64,000 nucleotides of DNA, taken from the NCBI GenBank assembly GCA_905221615.1, contig CAJNDT010001284.1, positions 1 to 64,000 on the forward strand. The letters run 5' to 3'. Of this stretch, positions 41,611-54,061 are shown one piece after another. The notes beneath the pieces were generated by a model. That model was not told where the DNA came from and did no database searches. It was given only the letters and a program-made list of their open reading frames with translations. Source of the stretch: Symbiodinium sp. CCMP2592. Taxonomy: Eukaryota > Sar > Dinophyceae > Suessiales > Symbiodiniaceae. The position numbers and the translations under genes are program-made. Each line of letters begins with the position of its first letter. Position 1 is the first letter of the stretch.

Positions 41611-43542
41611 GTTAGGATTTAGGATTTAGGATTTAGGGTTTAGGATTTAGGATTTAGGGTTTAAGGTTTAGGATTTAGGATTTAGGGTTTAGGATTTAGG
41701 ATTTAGGATTCAGGAATTAGGTTTAGGATTTAAGATTTAGGATCTAGGATTTAGCCTCCGGAAATTTGGATTTTTGCTGGTGCTTTTCGAATGACAAATT
41801 CTGTTCATAAAATGTGCCTTTTAGACAAGGCCGGTTGCGAATCTCGAGGTCCCCTCCTTTCTTTTCGTGTGGCTGCTCTTAAGCTTCCGGATTTCAATAT
41901 TTAGTCCAGGATTTAGGATTTAGGATTTAGGTTTTAAGGTTTAGGATTTAGGATTTAGGATTTAGGGTTTAGGATTTAGGATTTAAGATTTAGGGTTTAG
42001 GATTTAGGATTTAGGTTTTAGGGTTTAGGATTTAGGATTTAGGTTTTAGGGTTTAGGATTTAGGATTTAGGGTTTAGGATTTAGGGTTTAGGATTTAGGA
42101 TTTAAGGTTTAGGATTTAGGATTTAGGATTTAGCCTCCGGAAATTTGGATTTTTGCTGGTGATTTTGAAGTGACAAATTCTGTTCATAAAATGTGCCTTT
42201 TAGACAAGGCCGGTTGCGAATCTCGAGGTCCCCTCCTTTCTTTTCGTGTGGCTGCTCTTAAGCTTCCGGATGTCACTATTTAGTGTAGGATTTAGGATTT
42301 AGGATTTAGGGTTTAGGGTTTAGGATTTAGGATTTACGGTTTAGGATTTAGGATTTAGGATTTAGGGTTTAGGATTTAGGATTTAGGATTTAGGATTTAG
42401 GTTTTAGGATTTAGGGTTTGGGATTTAGGATTCAGGATTTAGGGTTTAGGATTTAGGATTTAGGATTTAGCCTCCGGAAATTTGGATTTTTGCTGGTGCT
42501 TTTGGAATGACAAATTCTGTTCATAAAATGTGCCTTTTAGACAAGGCCGGTTGCGAATCTCGAGGTCCCCTCCTTTCTTTTCGTGTGGCTGCTCTTAAGA
42601 TTTCAATATTTAGTCCAGGATTTAGGATTTAGGATTTAGGTTTTAGGGTTTAGGGTTTAGGATTTAGGATTTAGGATTTAGGGTTTAGGATTTAGGATTT
42701 AGGATTTAGGATTTAGGATTTAGGGTTTAGGATTTAGGATTTAGGATTTAGGATTTAGGTTTTAGGGTTTAGGATTTAGGATTTAGGATTTAGGGTTTAG
42801 GATTTAGGATTTAGGATTTAGGATTTAGGGTTTAGGATTTAGCTCCCGGTAATTTGGATTTTTGCTGGTGATTTTGAAGTGACAAATTCTGTTCATAAAA
42901 TGTGCCTTTTAGACAAGGCCGGTTGCGAATCTCGAGGTCCCCTCCTTTCTTTTCGTGTGGCTGCTCTTAAGCTTCCGGATTTCAATATTTAGTGTAGGAT
43001 TTAGGATTTAGGATTTAGGTTTTAAGGTTTAGGATTTAGGATTTAGGATTTAGGGTTTAGGATTTAGGATTTAGGATTTAGGATTTAGGGTTTAGGATTT
43101 AGGAATTTAGCAAACGATAAGGTTAAAGGGCCGAGCCGGCCCTTCCATGCCGAAGGCCCGAAAAGGGCCGAGGCTACTCCCAGCGGTTGCCTAGGCCACA
43201 ACTTAAACAACTGGAACGTTCATGGGTGCAAAAATAGGGATTTCTTGGATTTCCGGTTTCCAAAGCTGTCAAACGATAAGCTTGAAGGGCCGAGCCGGCC
43301 CTGCCATGCCGAAGGCCCGAAAAGGGCCGAGGCTACTCCCAGCACTTGCTTAAACCACAACTTCAACAACTGGAACGTTCATGGGTGCAAAAATATAAAA
43401 GCCCCCCTTGATAGGGGGGTTGGGGGGTAGAAACCCTAAACCCTAATAGAGTATAGTTTGGGTGGCCGGGGTGGGTTTACAAGCAACGCGAGCGCGCGGC
43501 CCGGGGTGCTTCACACCCGAGCGCGCGACTTCGCCTGCCACA
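41611..43542. repeat. Degenerate TTTAGGAT array with modules, unit 2
   Basis: Modules lie at about 41754, 42130, 42470 and 42843. The GGGCCGAGCC pair is at 43110-43415, followed by the C/G-run hairpin (43398-43435). Positions 40211-41290 and 42470-43540 correspond with a shift of about 2.25 kb and are close to identical. Confidence 0.9.
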
Positions 43543-43588
43543 CCCTAAACCCTAAACCCTAAACCCTAAACCCTAAACCCTAAACCCT
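43543..43588 (-). repeat. Interstitial telomere-type tract (CCCTAAA)
   Basis: About six CCCTAAA repeats precede the CTCAAGTCCCCATAAATTGA module. Confidence 0.95.
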
Positions 43589-43828
43589 CAAGTCCCCATA
43601 AATTGAGCTTGCGTATTACACCGTGCGTGGTATTCCATTACATTCTTTTCAAATTGAAGCAAATACACTTAAAACATATCCTTGGATATGCATAGCCGCT
43701 TGCACAAGTTGTTGCAATCGAGTTTAAGTAAATTGAATTAAAAATTCCGCCACCACCACCACCAAAATGCAATCGAGTTTAAGTAAATTGAACCAAATCT
43801 ACAAATACCAATACTAATAGGAGATTTA
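43589..43828. repeat. Telomere-adjacent 240-bp module, copy 1
   Basis: It begins CAAGTCCCCATAAATTGAGC right after CCCTAAA repeats. It contains GGATATGCATAGCC, two copies of AATCGAGTTTAAGTAAATTG and a CACCACCACCACC run. The same module follows CCCTAAA repeats at 63658. A copy lacking its first ~43 bp follows Helitron 3 at 60908. Confidence 0.9.
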
Positions 43829-43830
43829 AT

Positions 43831-43875
<45 letters not shown>

Positions 43876-46190
43876 GAAAGGAAGCCATGAGAGAGACAGC
43901 AAAGAAGCCGGCACATGTGCGACATATGTCGTTCAGGGGCGCGGGGGTTGCCAGGACACATGTGCGACATATGTTTTTTATCCGGGGAGCGGGGGTAGCA
44001 GAACACATGTGCGACATAGGTTTTTTATCCGGGGCGCGGGGTTAGCAGAACACATGTCCGACATAGGTTTTTTAATCCGGGGCGCGGGGGTAGCAGGACA
44101 TATGTCGCACATGTGTCGGCTGCTTCGTTTTACCAATCTCCAATTAGCGAGAGAACTGAAACGAACGCGCGCACACCACGAAACACATGTGCGACATATG
44201 TCAAAAAAGTCTTTGCTTGAGGCAAGCCCGCGTTGATTTTTAAAGGTTTCAAGGACATTTTGGATGATTTTGACGGGGTTTTCACGTTCGAAACTCGTTC
44301 GAACAGGTAGCCTTGCACTTTTTATTGTATCCGCAAGGTTTTTTCAAGGGGGTCACTACACAGATTTCGGCTACGAAGCCTGAAACTTTCGTTTCAGAAC
44401 ACTGTGTTGCAGAGCAACTATTGGTCATCTACTGCCCCGGAGGGCTTTGAAGCAGAGAAGCTGCTGTAATGGAGCTGGTGTGGTCTCGTGTCTGTCGTCC
44501 ATTCGGATCACAGGTGCGAGTTCTGGCACAGTGAAGCTCAAAACTGAAGGAAGCCATGCGAGAGACAGCAAAGAAGCCGGCGCATGTGCGACATATGTCG
44601 TTCAGGGGCGCGCGGGTAGCAGAACACATGTGCGACATATGTTTTTTAATCCGGGGCGCGCGGGTAGCAGAACACATGTGCGACATATGTTTTTTATCCG
44701 GGGCGCGGTGGTAGCAGAACACATGTGCGACATAGGTTTTTAATCCGGGGCGCGGGGATAGCAGAACACATGTGCGACATATGTCGTTCAGGGGCGCGGG
44801 ATTGCCAGAACACATGTGCGACATATGTTTTTTTATCCGGGGCGCGGGGGTAGCAGAACACATGTGCGACATAGGTTTTTTATCCGGGGCGCGGGGGTAG
44901 CAGGACATATGTCGCACATGTGTCGGCTGCTTCGTTTTACCAATCTCCAATTAGCGAGACAACTGAAACGAACGCGCGCACACCACGAAACACATGTGCG
45001 ACATATGTCCCGAAATAATTTTTCAAAGTCCAAAACGCATTGATTTTCAACGGTTTCAGGGCCATTTCGGACTGTTTTGAAGGAGTTTTCACACTCGAAA
45101 TCGGTTTAAACAGGTAGGTTTGTAATTTTTATTGTATCCGCAAGGTTTTTTTCAAGGGGGTCACTACACAGATTTCGGCTACGAAGCCTAAAACTTTCGT
45201 TTCAGGACACTGTGTTGCAGAGCAACTATTGGTCATCTACTGCCCCGGAGGGCTTTGAGGCAGAGAAGCTGCTGTAATGGAGCTGGTGTGGTCTCGTGTC
45301 TGTCGTCCATTCGGATCACAGGTGCGAGTTCTGGCACAGTGAAGCTCAAAACTGAAAGAAGCCATGAGAGAGACAGCAAAGAAGCCGGCACATGTGCGAC
45401 ATATGTCGTTCAGGGGCGCGGGCTCAACAGAACACATGTGCGACATATGTTTTTTAATCCGGGGCGCGCGGGTAGCAGAACACATGTGCCACATATGTCG
45501 TTCAGGGGCGCGCGGTTAGCAGAACACATGTGCGACATATGTCGTTCAGGAGCGCGGGGATAGCAGAACACATGTGCGACATATGTCGTTCAGGGGCGCG
45601 GGATTGCCAGAACACATGTGCGACATATGTTTTTTATCCGGGGCGCGGGGTTAGCAGAACACATGTGCGACATAGGTTTTTTATCCGGGGCGCGGGGGTA
45701 GCAGGACATATGTCGCACATGTGTCGGCTGCTTCGTTTTACCAATCTCCAATTAGCGAGACAACTGAAACGAACGCGCGCACACCACGAAACACATGTGC
45801 GACATATGTCCCGAAATAATTTTTCAAAGTCCAAAACGCATTGATTTTCAACGGTTTCAGGGCCATTTCGGACTGTTTTGAAGGAGTTTTCACACTCGAA
45901 ATCGGTTTAAACAGGTAGGTTTGTAATTTTTATTGTATCCGCAAGGTTTTTTTCGGGAGGGTCACTACACAGATTTCGGCTACGAAGCCTAAAACTTTCG
46001 TTTCAGGACACTGTGTTGCAGAGCAACTATTGGTCATCTACTCGCCCGGAGGGCTTTGAGGCAGAGAAGCTGCTGTAATGAAGCTGGTGTGGTCTCGTGG
46101 CTGTCGTCCATCCGGATCGCAGCTGCGAGTTCTGACACAATCAGCCGCAAAATCTGAAGAAAGCCAGGAGAGAGACAGCAAAGAAACGCT
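43829..46190. repeat. 48-bp palindromic repeats in ~800-bp tandem units
   Basis: A (TAC)n run (43830-43876) is followed by units with ACACATGTGCGACATATGT, a T-run, and ATCCGGGGCGCGGGGGTAGC. These sit in larger tandem units: TCATCTACTGCCCCGGAGGG or its variant occurs at about 44430, 45235 and 46035. A further partial copy lies at 50850-51228. ORFs with SHMCSATPAP repeats come from the 48-bp period and are not genes. Confidence 0.85.
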
Positions 46191-48764
46191 GACCGAGACG
46201 TTGAAGGTGCCTTGACTCGCGGAGCTGGAAGCGAACATCCCTGAACCCGACGCAGGGGTTGATCCCAGATCACCAAGCCCCTGATACCGCAACGGAAACA
46301 CAGCATCCGATGCCGGCTGTGCAGGGACAACGCCCAACGGGCGTGCTCGAGAGATCTGCTCGAAGGAGTAGGTCGGAGGAGAAGCGGGGAGGCATCTAGT
46401 GGGAGCTCAGACGACGCCACCGTGCCCTACCCAAACACAAGATCGGGGTTGTCGCCCGATGGGCGTCGGCCAGCAATGGCGCGTCGGCCCATTGCTGACA
46501 AGGGGAGACAGACACGTGCCTTACCCTCCGCAGTGCGGTCGCCACAGCCGCTCCAGCGGCGTACCCGTGTGGATCAGGGTACGAGGCGTTTCGCACACAA
46601 ACGCACCACAGACGGTGGCGCGTCCTGACGTTGGGGCCAACAGCCCTGTGGTGAGAAGCTCCTCGCTCCGGGATCCAAGCTTCTCCGGGCGATGACAGCC
46701 GGACGATGCGCTAAGGTGCCGGTGTGGCGTCAGGGGTGCACTTGGCAACTGCACCGGTGCGGAACCTGCAAGGGAAGATCCGTTGGCATGCGCCGTTGTC
46801 GTCCTTGTGTCTGCACTCCACTCGGAGATCAGGTGCCAGCGAGGCATCGGCCAGAGGATGTGGGTAGTCAGTTTTTCCCCCACCAAGGAGGTTGGCCTTT
46901 TCGCGGCGTGCTAGGGGATAAGTAACCCTTCGCGATGCCACGACGTCGCAATGGGTGAAACGAACTGGACCTCCGCCCAAGCAGAAGGATAGAAGAAAGA
47001 TCCAAAGCAAGTGCTATCGGCCCAAGACCGAAGTCCCGCCACAGAGCGCAAGAAAAGAGTGAATCCCAAGCGCTGAGGGAAGAAGCACTCAAAGCTGTGA
47101 CCGTGAGGAACTTGAAACCTGCGGACGGCGAAAGATTTCAGCAAAGTGCTCGCGACATAACGATTCTAGGTGTCAGCTCAAGCGACAGCATCTGCGAGGG
47201 AAACACCGAGCGAGACATTGAGATCTCCACTACAGAAGAAACTCTGTGAGCAAGGAGATGCACCACATCATGCTTTCCCGCGCCTGTTGCGAAACCACTA
47301 GTCTATACCTTAGGCCTCAACTTCAATCCCGATGGTGGACGGCGCGGGCTAAAGAGCACCACCATCAAGTAGACTGGGCATGACTGGTTTTGTCAACAGT
47401 GAGGGCAGATGTAGGTTCACAACCCTTTACAGTTCGGCAGCTGTCTCCCTCGAGCTTGAAGCGATAGCATGAAGTACACAGAGGCACAGACGCTGGCAAA
47501 CAAGCGATAGATTGAGCAAGACACGTCAAACCAATACAAGCAATACCAGCACATAATGGCAGCCGCGAGAGTGCGACAGCCGAACTGGGCGCGCAAGCTC
47601 CACCCCAACCGCGTGGCCCTGCAGCAACCTCAGCAGAAGCACATTAGCCAGTCCTGCCAGACCAGTGTGATCCTCGAGTCCACCAGGACGGAGGTGATGC
47701 TGGAGATCATGAGCGGAGAGTCAGTAAAGGTCAAGGCCCAACAGAACCGAGACACCAGAAAGACACCATCAAAGTGCCGCTCTTGCGCAGGTACCCTATG
47801 ACTACAGGATCTGGCAGCTGAAAGATAGGGCAGCGAAACTCATGGGCTCGAGTCTTGGCAAGCTTCCGTGGTGCACGAAACCACCCAGACCCACAACCGA
47901 ACCCGCCGATCAGGTACTTCAGCCGACACTGTCATGAAGGCCGTGGACACAACGAAGTCCAAGAATCTCGTGGGCCACGAGCGGTGCAGGTCGTCCTTTC
48001 GAACTTAGAGGACGCGTCCCGCCAACGAGAAGTAAGTAGAAGCCTCGAGCCAGGAAGCACAACCACCTCCTATTCGTGGCCATCGTCGACGGCAAGCCAG
48101 AAGACGACCTCTTGCCAAGACCTCAACACACGCAAGCAACACACACTAACCGGTTGTTGCACCTGTTTGACTCAGTTCCGGCCTCTACGCGAGCGACACT
48201 GAGTAGGCCCGGCCAAGACCGCAGCAGTGCGTGCGCGGACGGCCAAAAGGCAATGGAGCTCAGAGTTGCAAGGCGTGCCCGTTCACCCAAAGTAAGCCGC
48301 TCCTTATGGTCCTGATAAAACTTGGGTGGGAAACAACCCCAGTGCCTTTCGAAAGAGAGGTCAAGTCGTCAGAGCGACTTGCACGACTGAGGTCAAGCCC
48401 CTTAAGCTCTGAGCGTCAGGGAAGTAAAAAGCAGAGCGAAGAAATGAGGCTCCAGCTATCAGTTACACAAGACGAAGGAGAGCGAACACCAAAAAAGAGA
48501 GAGACAGACAGATAAAGAAAGAGATGACAACAGAGAAAGAGACGTACAACAAGTAGATAAAGTTGTTCACATTCTTCTCAAGAGTGAAAGAGATGTGGAT
48601 TGACAACTCTATGCAGTCCGACAGCGATCTTCATCAAGCTTCAAGTGATAGCAGAAGGTACGCAGAGGCACAGTTCTATGAGCAGCCGACACATTGGGGC
48701 CACACGTCAAACCAATTCAAGCAACACCAGCGAGAAGGACAGCCTCCACCAACATGGACCTAGG
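46191..48764. other. Unique 2.6-kb island, no gene recognised
   Basis: Unlike its surroundings, this stretch is not visibly repetitive and has balanced base composition. ORFs are short (up to about 120 codons) and none shows a known domain. Parts near 47040-47240 and 47556-47801 look slightly protein-like in plus frames. I considered rRNA and retroelement remnants and found no clear match. It may be a decayed mobile element or a non-coding RNA locus. Confidence 0.4.
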
Positions 48765-50830
48765 TCCAATTAAATGTGCCTTAGTTAATGGTTTAAATAA
48801 ACACAACACATGCCGACCCATGTCGGACCTAGGTCGAATTAAACGTGCCTTAGTTAATGGTTAAAATAAACACAACACATGTCGACACATGTCGGACCTA
48901 GGTCCAATTAAATGTGCCTTAGTTAATGGTTAAAATAAACACAACACATGCCGACCCATGTCGGACCTAGGTCCAATTAAATGTGCCTTAGTTAATGGTT
49001 AAAATAAACACAACACATGCCGACCCATGTCGGACCTAGGTCCTATTAAATTTGCCTTAGTTAATGGTTAAAATAAACGCAACACATGCCGACCCATGTC
49101 GGACCTAGGTCCACTTAAACGTGCCTTAGTTAATGGTTAAAATAAACACAACACATGCCGACCCATGTCGGACCTAGGTCGAATTAAACGTGCCTTAAAA
49201 CATGGTTTAAATAAACACAACACATGCCGACCCATGTCGGACCTAGGTCCAATTAAATGTGCCTTAAATAACGGTTTAAATAAACGCAACACATGCCGAC
49301 CCATGTCGGACCTAGGTCCAATTAGCTCGCAAGGACGTTTAAGCGAAGATTTAAGCGCACCCCCCCCACACAAGACTGACCGACCTAGGTCGGACCTAGA
49401 CGCAAACGTCAATATAGTCTAGCGTTTCACAACACATGCCGACCCATGTCGGACCTAGGTCCAATTAAATGTGCCTTAAATAATGGTTAAAATAAGCCTT
49501 AGTTAATGCTTAAAATAAACGCAACACATGCCGACCCATGTCAGACCTAGGTCCAATTAAACGTGCCTTAGTTAATGGTTAAAATAAACACAACACGCGC
49601 CGACCCATGTCGGACCTAGGTCCAATTAAATGTGCCTTAAAAATGGTTAAAATAAACACAACAATTGCCGACCCATGTCGGACCTAGGTCCAATTGAACG
49701 TGCCTTAGTTAATGGTTAAAAAAAACACAACACATGCCGACCCATGTCGGACCTAGGTCCAATTAAACGTGCCTTAAAACATGGTTTAAATAAACACAAC
49801 ACATGCCGACCCATGTCGGACCTAGGTCCAATTAAATGTGCCTTAAACAATGGTTTAAATAAGCACAACACATGCCGACCCATGTCGGACCTAGGTCGAA
49901 TTAAACGTGCCTTAGTTAATGGTTAAAATAAACACAACACATGCAGACCCATGTCGGACCTAGGTTCAAGTAAACGTGCCTTAGATAATGGTTTAAATAA
50001 CAACAACACGTGCCGACCCATGTCGGACCTAGGTCCAACTAAACGTGCCTTAGATAATGGTTTAAATAACAACAACACGTGCCGACCCATGTCGGACCTA
50101 GGTCCAATTAAACGTGCCTTAGTTAATGGTTAAAATAAACGCAACACCTGCCGACCCATGTCGGACCTAGGTCCAATTAAACGTGCCTTAGTTGATGGTT
50201 AAAATAAACACAACACGTGCCGACCCATGTCGGACCTAGGTCCAACTAAACGTGCCTTAGATAATGGTTTAAATAACAACAACACGTGCCGACCCATGTC
50301 GGACCTAGGTCCAATAAAACGTGCCTTAGTTAATGGTTAAAATAAACGCAACACCTGCCGACCCATGTCGGACCTAGGTCCAATTAAACGTGCCTTAGTT
50401 GATGGTTAAAATAAACACAACACGTGTCGACCCATGTCGGACCTAGGTCCAATTAAACGTGCCTTAGATAATTGTTAAAATAAAAACAACACATGCCGAC
50501 CCATGTCGGACCTAGGTCCAATTAAATGTGCCTTAGTTAAGTTTTAAAAAAACACAACACATGCCGACCCTAGTGTCGGACCTAGGTCCAATTAAATGTG
50601 CCTTAGTTAATGGTTAAAATAAACACAACACATGCCGACCCATGTCGGACCTAGGTCCGATTAAATGTGCCTTAAATAATGGTTTAAATAAACACAACAC
50701 ATGCCGACCCATGTCGGACCTAGGTCCAATTAGCGCGCAAGGACGTTTAAGCGAAGATTTAAGCGCACCCCCACCACACAAGATTGACCGACCTAGGTCG
50801 GACCTAGACGCAATCGTCAATATAGTCCAG
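48765..50830. repeat. 69-bp satellite with two palindromes, ~28 copies
   Basis: The unit is CCGACCCATGTCGGACCTAG followed by GTCCAATTAAATGTGCCTTA, GTTAATGGTTAAAATAAACAC and AACACATG. It holds CCGAC-cc-ATGTCGG and GACCTAGGTC. Two copies of a different ~100-bp insert (CAAGGACGTTTAAGCGAAGA...) occur at 49331-49430 and 50730-50828, framing most of the array. The period is a multiple of three, so peptide-repeat ORFs appear in both strands. Confidence 0.9.
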
Positions 50831-51228
50831 GCCTTCCCGGGTATTTTTTAAGGGTTGTTCACATTCAAAACCCGTTGGAACACGTAGGTTTGCACTTTTT
50901 ATTGCATCCCCAAGGTTTTTTTGAAGGGGTCACCCACACAGATTTCGGCTACGAGGCCCGAAACTTTTTTTCCAGGACACTGTGTTGCAGAGCAACTGTT
51001 GGTCATCTACTCGCCCGGAGGGCTTTGAGGCAGAGAAGCTGCTGTAATGAAGCTGTGGTGTGGTCTCGTGGCTGTCGTCCATCCAGATCGCAGCTGCGAG
51101 TTCTGACACAATCAGCTTCAAAACTGAAGGAAGCCAGGAGAGAGACAGCAAAGAAACGCTGACCGAGAAGTTGAAGGTGCGTTGACTCGCGAAGCTGGAA
51201 GCGAACATCCCTGAACCCGACGCAGGGG
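50831..51228. repeat. Partial copy of the 800-bp unit of 44-46 kb
   Basis: It matches 45930-46250 (GATTTCGGCTACGA...GAACATCCCTGAACCCGACG) and ends at CGCAGGGGTT. Beyond it the sequence is new, so 51228 is a natural candidate for the outer edge of the element 3 insertion. Confidence 0.75.
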
Positions 51229-51263
51229 TTCAGATGACATATGTCGCACATATGTCATCTGAA
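51229..51263. other. Perfect 15-bp inverted repeat
   Basis: TTCAGATGACATATG (51229-51243) and its complement (51249-51263) flank TCGCA. The core GACATATGTCGCACATATGTC is the palindrome of the 48-bp satellite. It marks the junction between repeats and the element 3 leader. Confidence 0.85.
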
Positions 51264-51421
51264 GCTAAAGTAGTGTTAAGCCTTAAGCTAAATTTAAGTG
51301 ACTTAAATTACCGAAGAATTTACTCAAATTCAAGCGTGCGTCCAACGCAACACATGCTGACATATGTCACACATATGTCGACTTTTATGGGTGTTATTTA
51401 ATTTCCATTGAATTTAGTCAA
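51264..51421. other. AT-rich leader
   Basis: An AT-rich stretch with a second GACATATGTCACACATATGTC inverted repeat at about 51358-51380. No gene is seen. Confidence 0.4.
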
Positions 51422-52854
51422 GTTGTCCGTAAGAGCCAAACCAATCAGTCACCGCAGCCATGGCACCCAAGCGCCTAGACCTTCCCTGGAAGCATACTCG
51501 CAACTCAGTACAGGAGGTCATCGCGCACCTCGGCAAAACGTGCTCTGTTAAAGTCCGGCACGAAGCCAATTGCGCGAGGACTCATCATTTTCTGGATGCA
51601 ACAATGCACTAAGGAGCAGCTCGGAGCAAGAAGCTCCCACTTCAAGTCTCGGCGTCTCCAGCCCGATGCCGATCATCGGCACCCAGCCCCCGCTCTCCGG
51701 CAAGAGGGCACCGGACCGCCCCACAACGAACACCACAAAGCGCCAGAACACTCGCACGCCAGCATCCTCACGTCCGGCGCCGGACATTGCACCTCGACAA
51801 AGCCCTTCTCTCCGGCAAGAGGACGACTGACCGCCCCAACAACGAACACTACGAAGCGCCAGAAGACTCACATGCCGGCGTCCTCGAGTCGCGACTGATT
51901 GTTCTTTTTCACAAAACCATAACGAGCAGGTTGCTCGCTGGGGTTGACTGCGCTTGCCCTAGCCCTTGCAGGATCTTTCTTCTTCCGTACACATCGGCAC
52001 ATATGGACTTGCTGGCACTGGACCGCGTGCAACGTTGCGTTGCATACACAAGTATACTGAAGAAGAAAAATCTCAGAAAAGCTATGCGAGCACGGCCAAT
52101 CGCTCCGGCGAGCAACCTGTCCGAAACGCAAACCTGCTTCTACTAAACACCGCTATCATACAACGCAGCGTTCCACGAGGTCCAGTGCCAGCAAGGCCAT
52201 ATGTGTCGATGTGTACGGAAGAAGGAAATCCTGTAAAGGCTAAGGCAGGCGCGGTCGGGAACCCCACCGAGCAACCTGCTCGTTATGGTTCTGTGAAAAA
52301 GGACAATCAGCCGCAAGCACCAATAGCAAGATGGTTGATTATTCGATAACATGCAAACGTAGAGGACCTGTACTGCATGCACAGCATGCACCAGTGCATT
52401 CAAGCCAGCCCAACAAGAGCCATGATATGCGGTAACCAGAAACCCCGCCAACTGCAGAGTGCTGACACGCGCGACCACGTCCACGCAAGAAGCCACGCTC
52501 ACAGTGACACTCTCACACGATTGCTCTGACGACCACTGCTAAAAGACAACCGCACGGAGGCATAGCCGCTTAAGGCACCAACTCAAAACAACACAAACCA
52601 AAACAAACGCCCCTGCATGCACTGGTCCCAGAACGCATGTCACATGCTCCTACAACACGAACACAAGCCACGAGTAAAGACTGCTAAGCAAGGTGCACTG
52701 CACTCCGCCCCATCACACGTCGTAATCCCGAGCCCCTCAAATATTGAAAAAACAACCCGATTTAGCACTGCTTCCTGAACACAGCACCTACCGCGACGCC
52801 AGATATTCATTAGAAGGAGCTCCGTAAGAACCAAACTAGTCAGCCACCGCAGCC

Positions 52855-53562
52855 ATGGCACCCAAACGTCAAAACCTCTCCTGGAAGCAAACTCGCAACT
52901 CAGTACAGGAGGTCATTGCGCACCTCGACAAAACGTGCCCTTGTACAGTCCGACACGAGGCCACAATTGCGCGAGGACTCAGCATTTTTTCGTTGCAGCA
53001 ACGCACTAAGGAGCAGCTCGGAGGAAGAAGCTCCCACCTCAAACGCTGCGAAGCGCCGGAAGACTCACACGCCGGCGTCCTCACGTCGCGGCGAACTGTT
53101 CTTTTTCACAAAACCATAACGAGCAGGTTGCTCGCTGCGGTGGACCGCGCTTGCCCTAGCCTTTGCAGGATCTTTCTTCTTCCGTGCGCATCGGCACATA
53201 TGGCCTTGCTTGCACTAGCGTTGCGTTGCATGATGGCTAGAAGAGATGCAGCCCGCCAACCGAAGTACACTGAACAAGAAAAACCTCAAAAAAGCTACGC
53301 GAGCGCGGCCAATCGCTCCGGCGAGCAACCTATCCGAAACGCCAAATTGCTTCTACTAAGCAGCGCTATCATACAACGCGGCGTTCCACGAGGTCCAGTG
53401 CCAGCAAGGCCATATGTGCCAATATGTACGGAAGAAGAGAATCCTGTAAAGGCTAAGCCAAGCGTGGTCGGGAACCGCACCGAGCAACCTGCTCGTCATG
53501 GTTTCGTGAAAAAGGACAATCAGCCGCAAGCACCAATAGCAAGATGGATGATTATTCGATAA
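52855..53562 (+). CDS. Leader ORF of unit 2, MAPKR-type, 235 aa
   Basis: This is the longest of the three MAPKR ORFs. Residues 1-45 (NSVQEVIAHLDKTC) are conserved in units 1 and 3. The C-terminal part holds QRGVPRGPVPARPYVPICTEEE, which resembles the VPRGRVPQLNY...TEEERSCKGYGKRGREP stretch just before the transposase. No known domain is recognised. It may be an alternative first exon or a duplicated, now separate, N-terminus of the transposase. Confidence 0.35.
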   Translation: MAPKRQNLSWKQTRNSVQEVIAHLDKTCPCTVRHEATIARGLSIFSLQQRTKEQLGGRSSHLKRCEAPEDSHAGVLTSRRTVLFHKTITSRLLAAVDRACPSLCRIFLLPCASAHMALLALALRCMMARRDAARQPKYTEQEKPQKSYASAANRSGEQPIRNAKLLLLSSAIIQRGVPRGPVPARPYVPICTEEENPVKAKPSVVGNRTEQPARHGFVKKDNQPQAPIARWMIIR

Positions 53563-54061
53563 CATGCAAACGTAGAGGAACTGTACTTCATGCACAACAC
53601 ACACTTCACCAGTGCAATCATGCCAGCCCAACAAGGACCCATGATATGCGGTCATCAGAAAACCCACCAGCTGCAGAGTGCTGACACGCGCAACCACGTC
53701 CACGCAAGAAGCCACGGTCACCGAGGCACTCACACGATAGCTCTGACGACCACTGCTGAAAAAACGGCCGCGCGGAGGCATAGCCGCTCAAGGCAAGAAC
53801 TCAAAATAAAACAAACAAAAACAAACGCCCCTGCATGCACTTGTCCCACGCATGTCACATGCTCCTACAACACGAACGCAAGCCACGAGTAAAGACTGCT
53901 AAGCAAGGTGCACTGCACTCCGCCCCATCACATGTCGTAATCCCGAGCCCCTCAAATAGAAAAACAATTCGGCACTGTTTTATGAACACAGCACATACCA
54001 CGACGCCAGATATTCACGAGAAGCACCTCCGTAAGACCCAAACTACTCAGCCACCGCAGCC

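Noticed and set aside
43829-45850. ORFs with SHMCSATPAP repeats as a Cys-rich peptide family
   Set aside because: They are produced by the 48-bp palindromic satellite, with stop-free frames in both strands and no conserved start.
46191-48764. Degenerate rRNA (phrases like CCGTGAGGAACTTGAAACC)
   Set aside because: Only short chance resemblances to conserved 28S words; surrounding positions do not follow rRNA order.
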